Source of the DNA: Purpureocillium takamizusanense
Taxonomy: Eukaryota; Ascomycota; Sordariomycetes; Hypocreales; Ophiocordycipitaceae
NCBI RefSeq assembly: GCF_022605165.1
Contig: NC_063077.1
Coordinates: forward strand, 62,001-126,000
Reading direction: 5' to 3'
Length of the DNA: 64,000 nucleotides
The position numbers were made by a program, and so were the translations under genes. The notes below the pieces were generated by a model, which saw nothing but the letters and a program-made list of their open reading frames with translations, searched no databases and was not told the origin of the DNA. Positions 34,249 to 45,119 of the stretch are shown here, piece by piece (the first letter of the stretch is position 1; each line of letters opens with the position of its first letter).

Positions 34249-34953
34249 CTAGTACAGTGCTATAATGTCCATTTCCATGCTCGCACTTGCCGGCAACCGG
34301 TTGGCCTCGCAGGAGCTGCGTGCAGGCTTGTGCGGAAAGTACGTCGCGTAAACCTCATTCATCACTTTGAAGTCGTCCATGTTTTGGAAGTATACCTACG
34401 AATTTTGAGCCAATTGTCATCACAGGCATGATAAAATAAGAAAGGGAAATTTTGTTTGCAAAATTGGTGACGCAGAAACTCACCGTGATCTTGACGACCT
34501 TGTCCAGGCCTGACCCGGCGGCCTCCAAAACAGCCTTTGCATTTTGGCACATCTTGTGCGTCTTCTCCGCGGTCGTGCCGTCAATGAGCTTCCCGTCCGT
34601 CTCGGCGGGTATCTGGCCCGAGACGAAGACGAAGCCATTGGCCTTGATGGCCTGCGAGTATGGCCCGATGGCTGCACGGTTGAAGTGAGCATCGTGCATG
34701 CGGGTCATTCAGCGGCGGCGGCGCGGGGTCGATGCCGCTCGGTGGGTTGCTACTATTACTCACGTGTGACGCCCTTGGGGGTAAAGACGGGCTCCATGGC
34801 GGCGGCGGCGCTCCTCCTCAGGGCGTTGGTCGAGGAGAGTGATCGGAGCGCCATGATAGGCACCAAGGAGGCGGGGGAAGGCCGTGACCGGCGCGCCACC
34901 AACAACATGGCGGCGCGCGAGGAGGGGGCGACGGCCGCAATCCGGAGTGTCAT
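34249..34953 (-). CDS. RidA/YjgF family imine deaminase, probably mitochondrial
   Basis: Exons 34953-34764, 34671-34484 and 34395-34249 give 174 aa. The RidA core is plain: IGPYSQAIKANGFVFVSGQIP, then a segment with NAKAVLEAAGSGLDKVVKIT, and after intron 2 VYLQNMDDFKVMNEVYATYF. It ends in PARSSCEANRLP, where the arginine and glutamate correspond to the catalytic Arg and Glu of the family. The enzyme hydrolyses reactive 2-aminoacrylate-type imines formed by PLP enzymes. The first ~50 residues are rich in Arg, Ser and Ala and lack acids, as in a mitochondrial presequence, like yeast Mmf1. ATGs at 34953, 34908 and 34854 are all in frame; the longest is chosen for the presequence. It is divergent from the YCII gene. 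Confidence 0.9.
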
Positions 34954-35439
34954 CCCTGGTGGCTGGCTGAAGGCTTCGAGAAATGGTACTGTGTTGTAGT
35001 AGTGTACTGTAGGTGCATGTGTCCAGTCCAGCGATGCTGCTCCTCTCGATTTCTCCAAGGGCCAAGACAACCACCCCTTCGCATCGTTTTATCTCCATGG
35101 GTTCGGTCAGTCGTGGCTTGACCCCGAGTTCCCGGACACCAACCCGTGGCTTGTTGCTCCCCTCGGCACCGCCATCCGACGCTCGGAACTCGGGAGACAG
35201 AATGCATCGGAACCACCACCCGACTCGAGTTGGAGCACCATCCGACGGTCTCGCGCACCGAGTACACGAGAACGCGGGGAGGAGACTTGGGGAGGCATCT
35301 TGTTTGATCACAGGGCGTCATAAAGGAGGGCATCTACTGTAGTCAATTCGAGCTTGTTGCTGCCCAATTGTGTGTACAGTATCCGTACCGATTCACCAGC
35401 TTGCCCTCCCTCTTCTATCCTCACACTACGTACAAAGCA
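34954..35439. other. Divergent promoter of RidA and the YCII gene
   Basis: 486 bp separate the two starts. Both proteins appear mitochondrial, so co-regulation is conceivable, but I see no specific motif. Confidence 0.4.
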
Positions 35440-36061
35440 ATGTTGGCCGGGTTGTCAGTCGGGGGTGCCCGCCGCGCCATGTCCCTCGGCGCTGCTCGGG
35501 CCATGGCCAGCAGGCGCACACTAACAACCGGTCCCAAGAAGGAGTTTCTCTGCATCATGCCAGACCGACCCAATGTGTCCGAACTGCGTAAAAGCGTCAA
35601 AGGGTAAGGCCGGATCATGAGTCATCTGTGGCTACTTGTGCAAAACAAAAGTCTAATGTGTCCTGCCAGAGCACACTACGAGGGCATCAAGCCCCTCATT
35701 TCATCTGGACGGCTCGTCGCGGGCGGTATGATGGCCCCCCTTTCAGATTCGTGTAAGCCTTGCGTGGCAGTCCTGACGGCGTAAAATAATCAGGTGCAAT
35801 GGTCGAGTCGCACCCGGCTAAAGATGAGCTTCCCGGTTTCAAGGGCAGCGCTGTCGTGTACACGGGCGACAGTGTCGAGGAAGTGCGCAAGATTATCCAC
35901 AACGACGTGTACGCAACGAGCGGCGTCTGGGACTTGGAGAAGACGCAGATTATACCCGTACGTATTATGCCTCCGCACACAAAAGTGATGCTTTCCCGTT
36001 ATGCTAACCGGGCGGGCGCGGTAACTAGTATATTCCCGCAGTGCGAGCAGCCATGTCGTGA
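35440..36061 (+). CDS. YCII-domain protein, probably mitochondrial
   Basis: Four exons (35440-35603, 35670-35752, 35794-35961, 36042-36061) give 144 aa with consistent phases; the last exon encodes only six residues plus stop. A basic, Ser/Ala-rich leader ending SRRTLTTGPKKEF precedes the YCII-like ferredoxin fold. That fold is marked by FLCIMPDRPNVSELRKSVKG, HYEGIKPLISSGRLVAGGMM, a segment with GSAVVYTGDSVEEVRKIIHN and DVYATSGVWDLEKTQIIP. The usual YCII catalytic His/Asp pair of bacterial dehalogenase-like members is not obvious beyond the HY near exon 2, so activity is uncertain. Small fungal YCII proteins of this type are widespread and unassigned. Confidence 0.82.
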
Positions 36062-36316
36062 TGGGAGAGGGGGCTCAGGTAGCAATATCAAGCAAGACTA
36101 TTCATTTCATGTTGCACCTTAGAGCAGTCCACTCGTGATTTAATCGTGAAATGATATGTGTGCCTACATCCTCAGGCCTTTCCGTCCTGTCATAATCCGA
36201 GCGGGCATGGCGTAACCACATTCAATTCTTTAGTCTGATTCATAACTCTTGCTCTACACAAGGCAAAGGCTCATTCATGATGTATACTGCATGCACAGTC
36301 CGCTCTTCTCCCTCGT

Positions 36317-37920
36317 CTATCCGAATACTCTGCGACGCAACTCCTGCTTCAACGCCTTGAGCATCGGCTCCGTGCGCTCCACCGCGCCCCGGTTCTCAAC
36401 AGCGCGACGATAGAGATAGCCCATGCATTCCGAGACGGAGCCCCAGCTCAGGCACTTCATCACGCCCGGCGCCGGCTGCTGCTGCTGCTGCTGCGTAACG
36501 ATGCTTTGGCGGCCCTCGCCATCATAGCCACCGCCGTGGCCGCCCTGCACGAACCTCTCGTAGTTCTCGAGCAGGAGACAGCTCAGTTCATCAGCCATGC
36601 CTTGAATCTGGCCGCACTCCAACTTCGCAGTGGGAAGCCCCGCGGCGACGCGCGCGCGATGGGTAGCCAGGGCCCTCGTCGCGCTCTCCGTGTTGTGCGT
36701 GGCGAGGAAGAGCGCCACGGGAGGGAACGCCTTCGCCTTCGCCGTCGTCTCTTCCATCTCCGGTGGCCACCTCTGCGTCAGGAGCATGTCGACGATGGCG
36801 TCATACGACCGGTCCGTCTCCGCCTTGGTGTCGTGGATGAGCGACCGGACCTCGTTCTCGATGTACGCGCCGCGAACGAGCTTGATGCCGGGCGTCCAGC
36901 CCTCCTCGGCCGCGAGCTGGAGGTGCCGGCAGGCGTTGGCCTGGGAAGCCTTGAGATACGCCTGGATGGTGTTGTAGATGAGCGCCTCGCCGCCGCGACG
37001 ACGGTGGTTGTACCGGCGCATCAGCTCCATGACCCATTCGTCCAGCCCCTGCTGCAGCACCTGCTGCTCCGCGTCCACCCATATGCGCGATCCCTGTCGG
37101 ATCGCCTCGTCGCAGATTTCTGTCATCGCGTCGGCTACGGCCTCGGGCATGGGCTGCTTCGCCCGCATGGCGTCCAACGCGACGGGTCCGGCACCGGTGA
37201 GCCTGGTTTCACAGTCGGTTAGCATGAAGATGGTCGTCTTGTGTGTGTATATAGTACACCGCATTCCGTCATAATAAACATTAAATGGACGTACTTGATG
37301 GCCAAAAAGTCCCCCGCGCCAATCATGCGCAACGTCTCCAGCGTTCCCTTTTTCCAGTTGTCGATGACCTCGTACTGCGCCGCCGAATACTGATACCCTA
37401 GCCCTTGCCCTTGCTCCCCATGATGCCCGGTGGCGGAGCGGTTGCCGTCGCTGGGGTCTTCTAGAACAAACTCCCTCGCATACCCCAATATGATGCCCTG
37501 GAAGCCCATGCGCTTCAGCTCCTGCGACTTTCGCGCAACCTCGGCTGCGTTCGTCCCCGCGGCGAACTGGTCATATATCACCCAGCGAAGGATCTTATTC
37601 AGGGCCCAGTTCCTGTCGGGGTTGAAAAAAGCCGACTTGGACCGACACAAGAAGCTGAGCGCCGCCAACGATGGCCGAAGCAGCCATGGCCTCCCCATCA
37701 ACGAGGTCAGAAGCAAGGACCGTATCAGTGTCGTGAGTGGCATCCGCCCAAGCGGCCGCGGTGGCGGTGACTTGTTGATGATGCTTGTTTCGACCGCCGG
37801 ACGCCTGGCCGCAACGACGGTGCTGGTGAATCTGTGGCCTGCAAGCCGGGCCGCCGCACCGGCACGTAGCCCCAGGACGGCGACATGCCTGTTGTTTACG
37901 AAATAGCTTCTTAATAACAT
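36317..37920 (-). CDS. Proline dehydrogenase (proline oxidase), mitochondrial
   Basis: Exons 37920-37295 and 37202-36317 give 503 aa, with a 92-bp intron at phase 2. The N-terminus is an arginine-rich presequence. The catalytic barrel is recognised by KRMGFQGIILGYAREFVLED, LRMIGAGDFLAIK, SRIWVDAEQQVLQQGLDEW, IYNTIQAYLKAS, GIKLVRGAYIENE, LFLATHNTESA, CGQIQGMADEL and YRRAVENRGAVERTEPML. The closing YRR-x-x-EN-R motif binds substrate and FAD. It oxidises L-proline to delta-1-pyrroline-5-carboxylate in the mitochondrion. A six-glutamine run with flanking Pro/Ala lies late in the protein, in a surface loop. The enzyme for the next step is divergently encoded 565 bp away, as in the Aspergillus prn cluster. 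Confidence 0.95.
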
Positions 37921-38485
37921 GGTATCCCCAGGAGGTCTACGTGCAGCAGCAGCAGCAGCAAAAACACACCAAGTTCCTCTGCATATAGGGGAGGCCGGGC
38001 GTGGTGACCCCAGGCCAGTTCAAGTATCAGCGAGTGTGGACGGCCTCATCCCCGTGTCTCCTCCTCTTCCCATACGAAGCACATACGAAGCACATTGTCG
38101 GAATCATCGTCCGCCAGTCGTTATACCAGCCGTCTCGTGACATATCGTTGCCGCCCAACCCGATATAATCCTGTGCACACATCCCGATTCCCCACCGGTC
38201 GGACCGTCACCGGAGCCATCTCCCGATCGGAATTCGCAACCTGTCTACAACACTCTCACATCAAGTATCTCGGATCGTGCAAAAGTGGTGTATGTAGTTT
38301 GACGCCCCCCCTTACCCCCGCGTCTTTGGAGTCGGGAGGGCATTCCGAAGTGGGCCGCGCCGGCACACACGGCCTCCCGCAGAGATACAATAACCAGGCG
38401 CTCATGCATCCAGTCCTGCCATTGTATGTGCAAATACCACTACTGCTGAGCGGGGACCTTTTTCCAATCCGTCATCGGCAAAAAA
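37921..38485. promoter_or_regulatory. Bidirectional promoter of the proline-catabolism pair
   Basis: 565 bp separate the two divergent start codons. Three matches to the CreA carbon-repressor consensus SYGGRG occur: CCCCAC 38190-38195 (minus sense), CCCCGC 38317-38322 (minus sense) and GCGGGG 38450-38455. CreA sites in a shared proline-catabolism promoter are known from Aspergillus prnD-prnB. The motif is short, so chance matches are expected; function here is inferred. Confidence 0.5.
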
Positions 38486-40343
38486 ATGGCTTACACGACA
38501 AGATTGGCCCGGGCTTGGGGGGGTTGGCGGCGGCCAGTGCTGCCCACGACGGCGCCAACCAGCGTCAGGAGGATGACCATACTTCACCCTCCCAAGTTTG
38601 AAAATGAGCCAATGGTATTGCCTATGAGAGACAGAAATGGCTTCGATATCTAGCACTAACACGTTGCCAACAGCTTGACTATGCCAAGGGCTCTCCTGAG
38701 CGAGCAAGGCTTGCCACTGCGTTGCAAAACCTCAAGAGCCAGCTGCCCATCAAAATCCCCATATCCATCGACGGGGTTCAGGTACGGTGGGAGACGTCAC
38801 TTATACTACTTACTACATGTGCTACCCTTGAGCTCATTTCTCATCTTCACTTCGTTAGGTCCAAACGCACAAGGCTCGCATCCAGGTGAACCCCTCCAAC
38901 CACCGCCAGTCCATCGCCGAGTACGCCATCGCCACCCCCGAGCAGGTCAACGCCGCCGTGGACGCCGCCTTAAAGGCCAAGCCAGCATGGGAAGCCCTCC
39001 CGTTCGAGGACCGCGCCGCCATCTTCCTCCGCGCGTCGGAGCTCATCGCCGGAAAGTACAGGCAGGACATCGTCGCCTCCACGATGCTGGGCCAGGGCAA
39101 GAACATCTGGCAGGCCGAGATCGAGGCCCCGACGGAGACGGTCGACTTCTTCCGCTACTACGTCCAGGAGGCGTGGTCGCTGTTTGCGCAGCAGCCCAAG
39201 GTCCATCCGTCGGGACAGTGGAACAAGATGGAGTATAGACCGCTCGAGGGTTTCGTCTACGCCATCGCGCCCTTCAACTTCACGGCCCTGGGGGCGACGC
39301 TCGTTGGGCCGGGTGCGCTGCTCGGCAACGTCGTCATCTGGAAGCCGTCCGACTCGGCGCTGCATTCGGCGTACCTCATTCACCAGATCCTGCTCGAGGC
39401 TGGTCTTCCCAAGGACGTGGTCCAGTTCCTCCCCGGAGACGCCGAGCAAGTCACCGACACCATCCTGAAGCGGCCCGAGTTTGGGGCCCTGAGCTTCATC
39501 GGCTCGACGCAGGTGTTCAAAAGCATCCAGAAGAAGGTTGGCGACCAGATTGGCAACGGCACGTACAATTCGTACCCGCGCGTCATCGGCGAGACGAGCG
39601 GCAAGAACTGGGCTGTGGTCCATTCATCCGCCGACGTGAAGAGCGCTGCATTGCACTGCGTACGAGCTGCGTACGAGTATCAGGGTCAAAAGTGTTCTGC
39701 CCTCTCGCGCGCGTACGTGTCGGAGTCGGCGTGGCCCGAGTTCCAGAAACACTTTGTCCAAGAGGTCAAGCAGCTCAAGGTCGGCAACGTCGAGGACTTT
39801 TCCAACTTTGTCACGCCCGTGATCCACGAGCGGTCCTTTGACAAGCTGGCCAAGGTCATCAAAGACGCCCAAAACGATGCCGAGCTGGAGCTCATTGCGG
39901 GCGGCAAGGCCTGCAAGGACGAGGGCTACTTTGTCCACCCGACGGCCTACCGTACGACGAATCCTCGGCACGAACTCATGTCTCGGGAGCTCTTTGGCCC
40001 TGTGCTGAGCATCTACGTCTACCCGGACGGCGAGTTCGAGGAAACACTCCGCACCCTCGACACCACCTCGCGGTACGCCCTGACGGGGAGCATATTTGCC
40101 CTGGACCCCTACGCGTCCAGGAAGGCGCAGGAAACGCTCAAGCACGCTGCTGGCATGCTGTACATCAACACTAAATGCACTGGTTCAGTGGTTGCGCAGC
40201 AGCCTTTCGGCGGCAGTCGAGATTCGGGGACAAACGACAAGACCGGGACCATGGCCCACTTGCAACGATTCACGAGTGTAAGGTCCATCAAGGAGGAGTT
40301 TGTCCCACTCGAGAAGGTGCAGTATCCATCAAACGAGATTTGA
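38486..40343 (+). CDS. Delta-1-pyrroline-5-carboxylate dehydrogenase, mitochondrial
   Basis: Exons 38486-38614, 38674-38781 and 38859-40343 give 573 aa at phase 0 throughout. The start at 38486 adds a presequence (MAYTTRLARAWGGWRRPVLP) before the conserved PPKFENEPM and QTHKARIQVNPSNH. ALDH motifs follow: APFNFTALGATLVGPGALLG, IGSTQVFKSIQKKVGDQI, GETSGKNWAVVHSSADV, YQGQKCSALSRAYVSES with the catalytic Cys at about 358, ELFGPVLSIYVYPD and QQPFGGSRDSGTNDK. It converts glutamate semialdehyde to glutamate, the second step of proline use, in the mitochondrial matrix. The gene is divergent from proline dehydrogenase. It looks intact. Confidence 0.95.
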
Positions 40344-40608
40344 GAGCCGTACTTTTGGATTCGCAGTCTGTTCACACAGAAGACTGAGAAATGTCGTGGC
40401 TAGCTAGTATACCATTGGGGCATGTTGCCAGAAATTGATACTCAATTAATATGGCTCGGAGGCTGGTAGTGTAACACTCCTCCAATGTCTCACGCAGGAT
40501 CTGGTCGTAGTTGGATTTGTCGTGACATGTTTTAAGATGAGCCACGATGTCCTGGGCATGATCCTCGCGCGTCGGTAGTCCAAGCCGGGGCCGCTCGGCG
40601 GGGCCTCG

Positions 40609-41052
40609 TCAATGAGTGCGGGCCGCCTCTTGCCTCTTTTCCTCCGCAACCTGCCCCAGCATCTCCACCGCCTCGTCTTCCCTCCCGAGCGGCACGAAGA
40701 GATGGTCGTGGTAGAACCCACTCACTGGGTTGACCCCCATATTGGCTGTCGCCAGCCTGGTAGCGAGCACCGCCATGAACCCGACCGCCTCTAGGCTTGA
40801 CGTGACGTTCAGAGTGATCATCTTACACGGAAAGAAGTACTCCATGTTGTTTGTCGTTGCGTACTCCTTGCTCGTTATGACTGTGATGCCTTCGGATTCG
40901 CGGAACAGCAGCTGGATCTCGGCCAAGGGCGGCAACGCGGCCCCATCTGCAATGGTGGCAAAGACATAGGTGGTCGGGTGGAGGGTGGTTGTCAGCGTGG
41001 ACAGCAGCTTAGCGACGGACGTCTCGCCGGGATCCTTCATTAGCGTCGTCAT
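40609..41052 (-). CDS. ACT-domain (DUF2241-type) protein
   Basis: A single-exon 147-aa protein. Its features are an N-terminal GETSVAKLLSTLTTTLHPTT, the strand YVFATI, IQLLFRESEGITVITSKEYA, FFPCKMITLNVTSSLEAVGF and the closing VSGFYHDHLFVPLGREDEAVEML. These match small fungal/bacterial proteins with a paired ACT-like fold (DUF2241, ACT_7). ACT domains usually bind amino acids; no enzymatic domain is attached, so a sensor or binding role is likely but unproven. The ATG at 41052 is preferred over a non-ATG extension upstream. It is convergent with the P5C dehydrogenase gene. Confidence 0.78.
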   Translation of the reverse strand: MTTLMKDPGETSVAKLLSTLTTTLHPTTYVFATIADGAALPPLAEIQLLFRESEGITVITSKEYATTNNMEYFFPCKMITLNVTSSLEAVGFMAVLATRLATANMGVNPVSGFYHDHLFVPLGREDEAVEMLGQVAEEKRQEAARTH

Positions 41053-41510
41053 TTTTGGGTTTGGCCGTGTGAAGAGAGCTGGTTGTCTGCTGGGATGCGA
41101 ATGTGACAGCAATGGGTCATTTAATCGTCAGGTTCAACTTATTAGCGTGCTGACTGCAGACGGCCAGGTGCGCCCTTTCAGTGGAGCCTGTCCACAGGGC
41201 GCGACCCCATCCGGCAGTAGGTTGAGGCCCATGAGGCTAATGATTTGAGCAGACATCCGTCCGCAGCGACGCTGTCGGTGTCGACATTGTCCCAGGCTTC
41301 TAGTTTGCATGGCATGAAGGAACGTCAATGCACTGAGTGAGAGTTCCCGCTCCTGTTGTACTTGTTGATGGCCGTTCATTCAGCGGCAGCGCCGAGCCTA
41401 GCGCCGAGCTGGCGAGTTGCCAGTGCAGGCAGACCGACCCATGGGCCACGGCTGTCAGTTGCGTTGCCTGAGAGATAGCAGCACGGATAGCGGATTGCGG
41501 GAACTAGGCG
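41053..41510. other. Intergenic region
   Basis: The 458 bp between two minus-strand genes hold the ACT gene promoter. No further feature is supported. Confidence 0.4.
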
Positions 41511-42078
41511 TCAACCCATTCGTTGCTTTCGCCTGACCCAAACTTCCATGTCGCCGGCGTCGGCCTTCTCGTCGATGGACGCCCGCTCCCGCAGCTGGAC
41601 CTCCCAGACCTTGAGCTTGTAGCTGCCACGATCCGAGAGCCCCGAGAAAATGTCAAAGGACCAGCCGTGCTTGGGACATGTCAGACCAGCGCTCAGGGCG
41701 ATGCCAAAGTCCTCAATGTCAAACAGGCTGCCCTGAGACAGAGGAAAGGACGAGTGAGGGCAGGACTGACACAGGCTGTCAGCTGCGTGTCTGATCCCAC
41801 GGTTTGGGCGAATGAAAACTCACATGGTCGATGGCGTGAAAGGTTCCCTTGTACTTGAAGACAAGGACCTGATCCTTCATGTCTCCTGGAAGATCGAGAT
41901 CCACTTCCTCGGTCGCGGCCGATTCACAGAGGCCGTCTGCTCTAGGAACGTGCAAGGCTTTGCATCGTGGCGCGATGCGGGTGCCGTCGCCGTCTGCTTC
42001 GAGGTCCGGAAACGACGAGACAAGGCCGACCCGGTGCCAGGCGGCATCAGCTCTGGCCTTGCGTATGAATGGATTCAT
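41511..42078 (-). CDS. Rieske [2Fe-2S] domain protein
   Basis: Exons 42078-41824 and 41765-41511 give 169 aa, joined at phase 0 by a 58-bp intron. After VGLVSSFPDLEAD and the strands QVLVFKYKGTFHAIDH, the second exon opens with the first cluster motif (SCPHSSFPLSQGSLFD). It continues to the second (CPKHGWSFDIFSGLSDRG): C-x-H and C-x2-H, the four ligands of a Rieske cluster. There is no catalytic oxygenase domain and no membrane segment. It is a soluble electron-transfer-type protein, like other small fungal Rieske proteins of unknown partner. It is divergent from the CwfJ gene. Confidence 0.87.
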
Positions 42079-42393
42079 AGGCTCTCATGCGCATGTGCGG
42101 TGTAGGAAGAGGACGAGACGGCAAACGGCTTGCCTCGCACTCGTGACTCGTGTGGGAGACGTTTTTTTGGTGTTGCGGGCGAGGAAGGCGCCACTCTCCC
42201 GGCTCCTTCCTGCCTTTCAGGCCTTCCACTCCGACTCCCGCCACACTTTCTGCCCCACCACAGCTCAAGGCTTCAGAGCTCTTCTGGCCTGACGTAACCT
42301 ACGACTTGCATCAGCCGAATCCGTCCTCCACCATCTATCTGCCCATCTGTCGTCAATCGCGTGCGCTGCCTCGGGCACCCCTTGGCAAAAGAC
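42079..42393. promoter_or_regulatory. Divergent promoter of Rieske and CwfJ genes
   Basis: The 315 bp between the two start codons show no specific motif that I can defend. Confidence 0.4.
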
Positions 42394-44490
42394 ATGGACG
42401 GGCTTGATGCGTTTGAAAAGTCGCTCGCCGCTGAAAAGGCGCAACGCGATCGCGACGACCGAGATCGCGACGACCGACGCCACCACAAGCACCGGCACCA
42501 CCATCGCCGCCACGGAGACGACGACCGGGACCGTGATCGCGACAGGCATAGGCACCGGGACCGTGATAGGGACAGGGACAAGGACGGACATCGGCGGCAT
42601 CGCAACGACGACGAAGACGGCCACAGGCACAAGCGCAGCCGCCGATCTCACGATGACGACGGCCATCGACCCAGGCGCGACAACGGCGACGACAGCCATC
42701 GCAAAAAGGGCGATCCCCACGAGGACCTGCCCTACCCCGACGACGAGAAGACACCAGCCAAGGACCCCGTCGACGCGACCACATCATCGTTGCAGCGCGA
42801 TGCGTGGATGACGGCACCGTCCGCCCTCGACGTGGAGCACATCCATCGTCCCGATCGACAGCCCAAGTCGCCGCCGAGAGAAGAGCCAAAACGTGTCATT
42901 CACAAGCGTGAGCTCAATGCTGGCCATCTGCAGGCTATCAACGACGGCGCCTCGCTGCCAGACCCCTCAGTGATAATGGAGCGCAAAGTCGACTACACGT
43001 TTGGCGACGCCGGCTCGTCGTGGCGCATGACCAAGCTCAGGGGGGTTTACAACACCGCTGAAGAGAGCGGCAAGCCCATCGACGAGGTGGCCATGGAGCG
43101 CTTCGGCACTCTTCAAGAGTTTGACGATGCGCGAGAAGAAAAAGACGAGCTCGAGAGACGCGAGATCTACGGCAAAGGCTACAAGGAAAGGGAAACGCCT
43201 ACAGGCGAGCTGTACCGCGAGCGGCTTCGAAAGAATCCCGTCAGAGAATCCACACCAGAGCCGGAGCAGGGCACCGTGATCCCGGAAGACACCTCCCCGG
43301 CAATGGACCAGACGGCGCTCAACCGGCTCCGGGCACAGATGATGAAAGCCAAGCTGCGCCGCGCCCCCAACGCCGCTGCGCTGGAGGAGGAATACAACCG
43401 GGCCGCGGCATCGTTTGCGTCTCGTGCCCCGGCGTCCGAGGCCGTCGTACTCGGCGTCATGCACAACCGCCAGCTGGCGGGGACTCGCGGCGAGGTCAAG
43501 GCCGTCACCAACCGTCGTGGGCGGGAGCGGGGAAACGTGGAAGAAAACACCGACATGACCATCGAGGACATGGTGAGCGAGGAGCGGCGGACCAAGGGCC
43601 AGGCCGGGGGCGAGGGCATGCGGCTCGCGGAACGCATCGCCAAGGACACCAAATACGACGATGACCTTGAATACATGGACGAAAACGCCGAGAAGCTGGC
43701 CAAACGCGTGCACAAGAGCGAGATGAACCTCCGCAACATGGCTGTCAACGAATTCCAGAAGATGAACAGCATCCTCGACAAGTGCCCGCTCTGCCACCAC
43801 GAGGACAAGGGCCGTCCGCCGCTGGCACCCGTCGTCGCCCTGGGCACGCGCGTCTTCCTGACGCTCGCGACGGAGCCCGAGGTGAGCGAGGGCGGCGCCG
43901 TGATAGTGCCCATCTCGCACCGCACCAACCTGCTCGAGTGCGACGACGACGAGTGGGAGGAGATTCGCAACTTCATGAAGAGCCTGACGCGCATGTACCA
44001 CGAGCAGGGTCGCGACGTCGTCTTCTACGAGAACGCCGCGGCGCCCCAGCGCAGGCTGCACGCGGCCATGGCGGCGGTGCCCATCCCATACGAGGAGGGC
44101 GCCATGGCCCCCGCCTACTTCCGGGAGGCGTTCCTGTCGTCGGACGAGGAGTGGTCGCAGCACCGCAAGGTCATCGACACGGCGGCCAGGGCGCGCGACG
44201 GCCTCGGCCGCATGGCCTTTCGCCGCTCCCTCGCCAAGGAGATGCCCTACTTCCACGCGTGGTTCGGCCTCGACGGCGGCCTCGGCCACGTCGTCGAGAA
44301 TGCCGACCGCTGGCCCCGCGGCGACCTGTTCGCGCGCGAGGTCCTCGGCGGCATCGCCGGCGCGGAGCCCCAGGTGATTAAGAAGCAGGGCCGGTGGGCA
44401 GGCCGCGGGGGGGGAGAAGACCCGAGGCTCGATGCCTTTAGGAAGGGGTGGCGCAAGTTTGACTGGACGCGCGTGCTCACCGACGGGTGA
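42394..44490 (+). CDS. CwfJ/Cwf19-like pre-mRNA splicing factor
   Basis: An intronless 698-aa nuclear protein. The first ~130 residues are a low-complexity Arg/Asp/His-rich tail of DRDRD- and HRHRD-type repeats, as in splicing factors. The middle is charged and helical. The C-terminal third carries the CwfJ_C1 domain: a CPLCHHE zinc-type motif, VIVPISHRTNLLECDDDEW, and FYENAAAPQRRLHAAMAAVP, which is HIT-like. CwfJ_C2 follows, with MPYFHAWFGLDGGLGHVVEN and DWTRVL at the end. Cwf19 proteins act in late spliceosome steps and lariat debranching with Dbr1. The start is the ATG before DGLDAFEKSLAAEKAQRDR, typical for the family. Confidence 0.93.
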   Translation: MDGLDAFEKSLAAEKAQRDRDDRDRDDRRHHKHRHHHRRHGDDDRDRDRDRHRHRDRDRDRDKDGHRRHRNDDEDGHRHKRSRRSHDDDGHRPRRDNGDDSHRKKGDPHEDLPYPDDEKTPAKDPVDATTSSLQRDAWMTAPSALDVEHIHRPDRQPKSPPREEPKRVIHKRELNAGHLQAINDGASLPDPSVIMERKVDYTFGDAGSSWRMTKLRGVYNTAEESGKPIDEVAMERFGTLQEFDDAREEKDELERREIYGKGYKERETPTGELYRERLRKNPVRESTPEPEQGTVIPEDTSPAMDQTALNRLRAQMMKAKLRRAPNAAALEEEYNRAAASFASRAPASEAVVLGVMHNRQLAGTRGEVKAVTNRRGRERGNVEENTDMTIEDMVSEERRTKGQAGGEGMRLAERIAKDTKYDDDLEYMDENAEKLAKRVHKSEMNLRNMAVNEFQKMNSILDKCPLCHHEDKGRPPLAPVVALGTRVFLTLATEPEVSEGGAVIVPISHRTNLLECDDDEWEEIRNFMKSLTRMYHEQGRDVVFYENAAAPQRRLHAAMAAVPIPYEEGAMAPAYFREAFLSSDEEWSQHRKVIDTAARARDGLGRMAFRRSLAKEMPYFHAWFGLDGGLGHVVENADRWPRGDLFAREVLGGIAGAEPQVIKKQGRWAGRGGGEDPRLDAFRKGWRKFDWTRVLTDG

Positions 44491-45119
44491 GAGGAGCTGA
44501 GCCGGTGGCGGCGGCGGTTCGGGCGGAGGAAGATGGAACATTTGAAGGAGACGCTCTCTCGCGGCGGGAGGGTTCGTTGGGAGGAGTAGTTGGTATGTAC
44601 GTAGTATGACCAGTCTTTGCTCATCCAATGTGTCACTAAGAGGGTGAATGAATGAATGAATCGACACGCGCACCCTCTTCACGCCTCACATGCACCCTCA
44701 CATGCACCTTCATCCTCACCTTAAAAACGTACCATCACTCCGCCCCAGCCCTCACCTTCCCACTCTCATAATCATGCAACGGCCACCCCAGACACCTGTG
44801 TCATCCTTTCTATTAAGACCCCCATGCGAGGGTACTCTATACAGGTCATCCCATTCATCCATCAATCCATCCACCACCCCTTCCCATCCACCGTCATCGC
44901 CGGGAACTCGTACGCATACAAGGTATAAGCAGCCGATGTTAAAAGGGCCAGAAAAACAAGAAAAAAAGCAATGGTATCCAGCATGTCACGTGCTCCGCCG
45001 TCCAAAAGTCCCCGTTCTCCCTCCCACTCTCCCGTACGCCGTGGACAGACACCGACATCTCTTGCTCCAAAGAGATATTCAACACAAAAACACCAGCAAC
45101 ACGGGTGTACGTCGTCTCC
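44491..45119. other. Convergent 3' intergenic region
   Basis: About 0.6 kb between convergent genes, rich in CCATC/ATCC-type short repeats (44845-44890). No gene is seen. Confidence 0.45.

Noticed and set aside
42967..44682. 571-codon minus-strand frame opposite the CwfJ gene
   Set aside because: It mirrors the GC-rich codon use of the real gene; the plus strand carries the conserved CwfJ domains.
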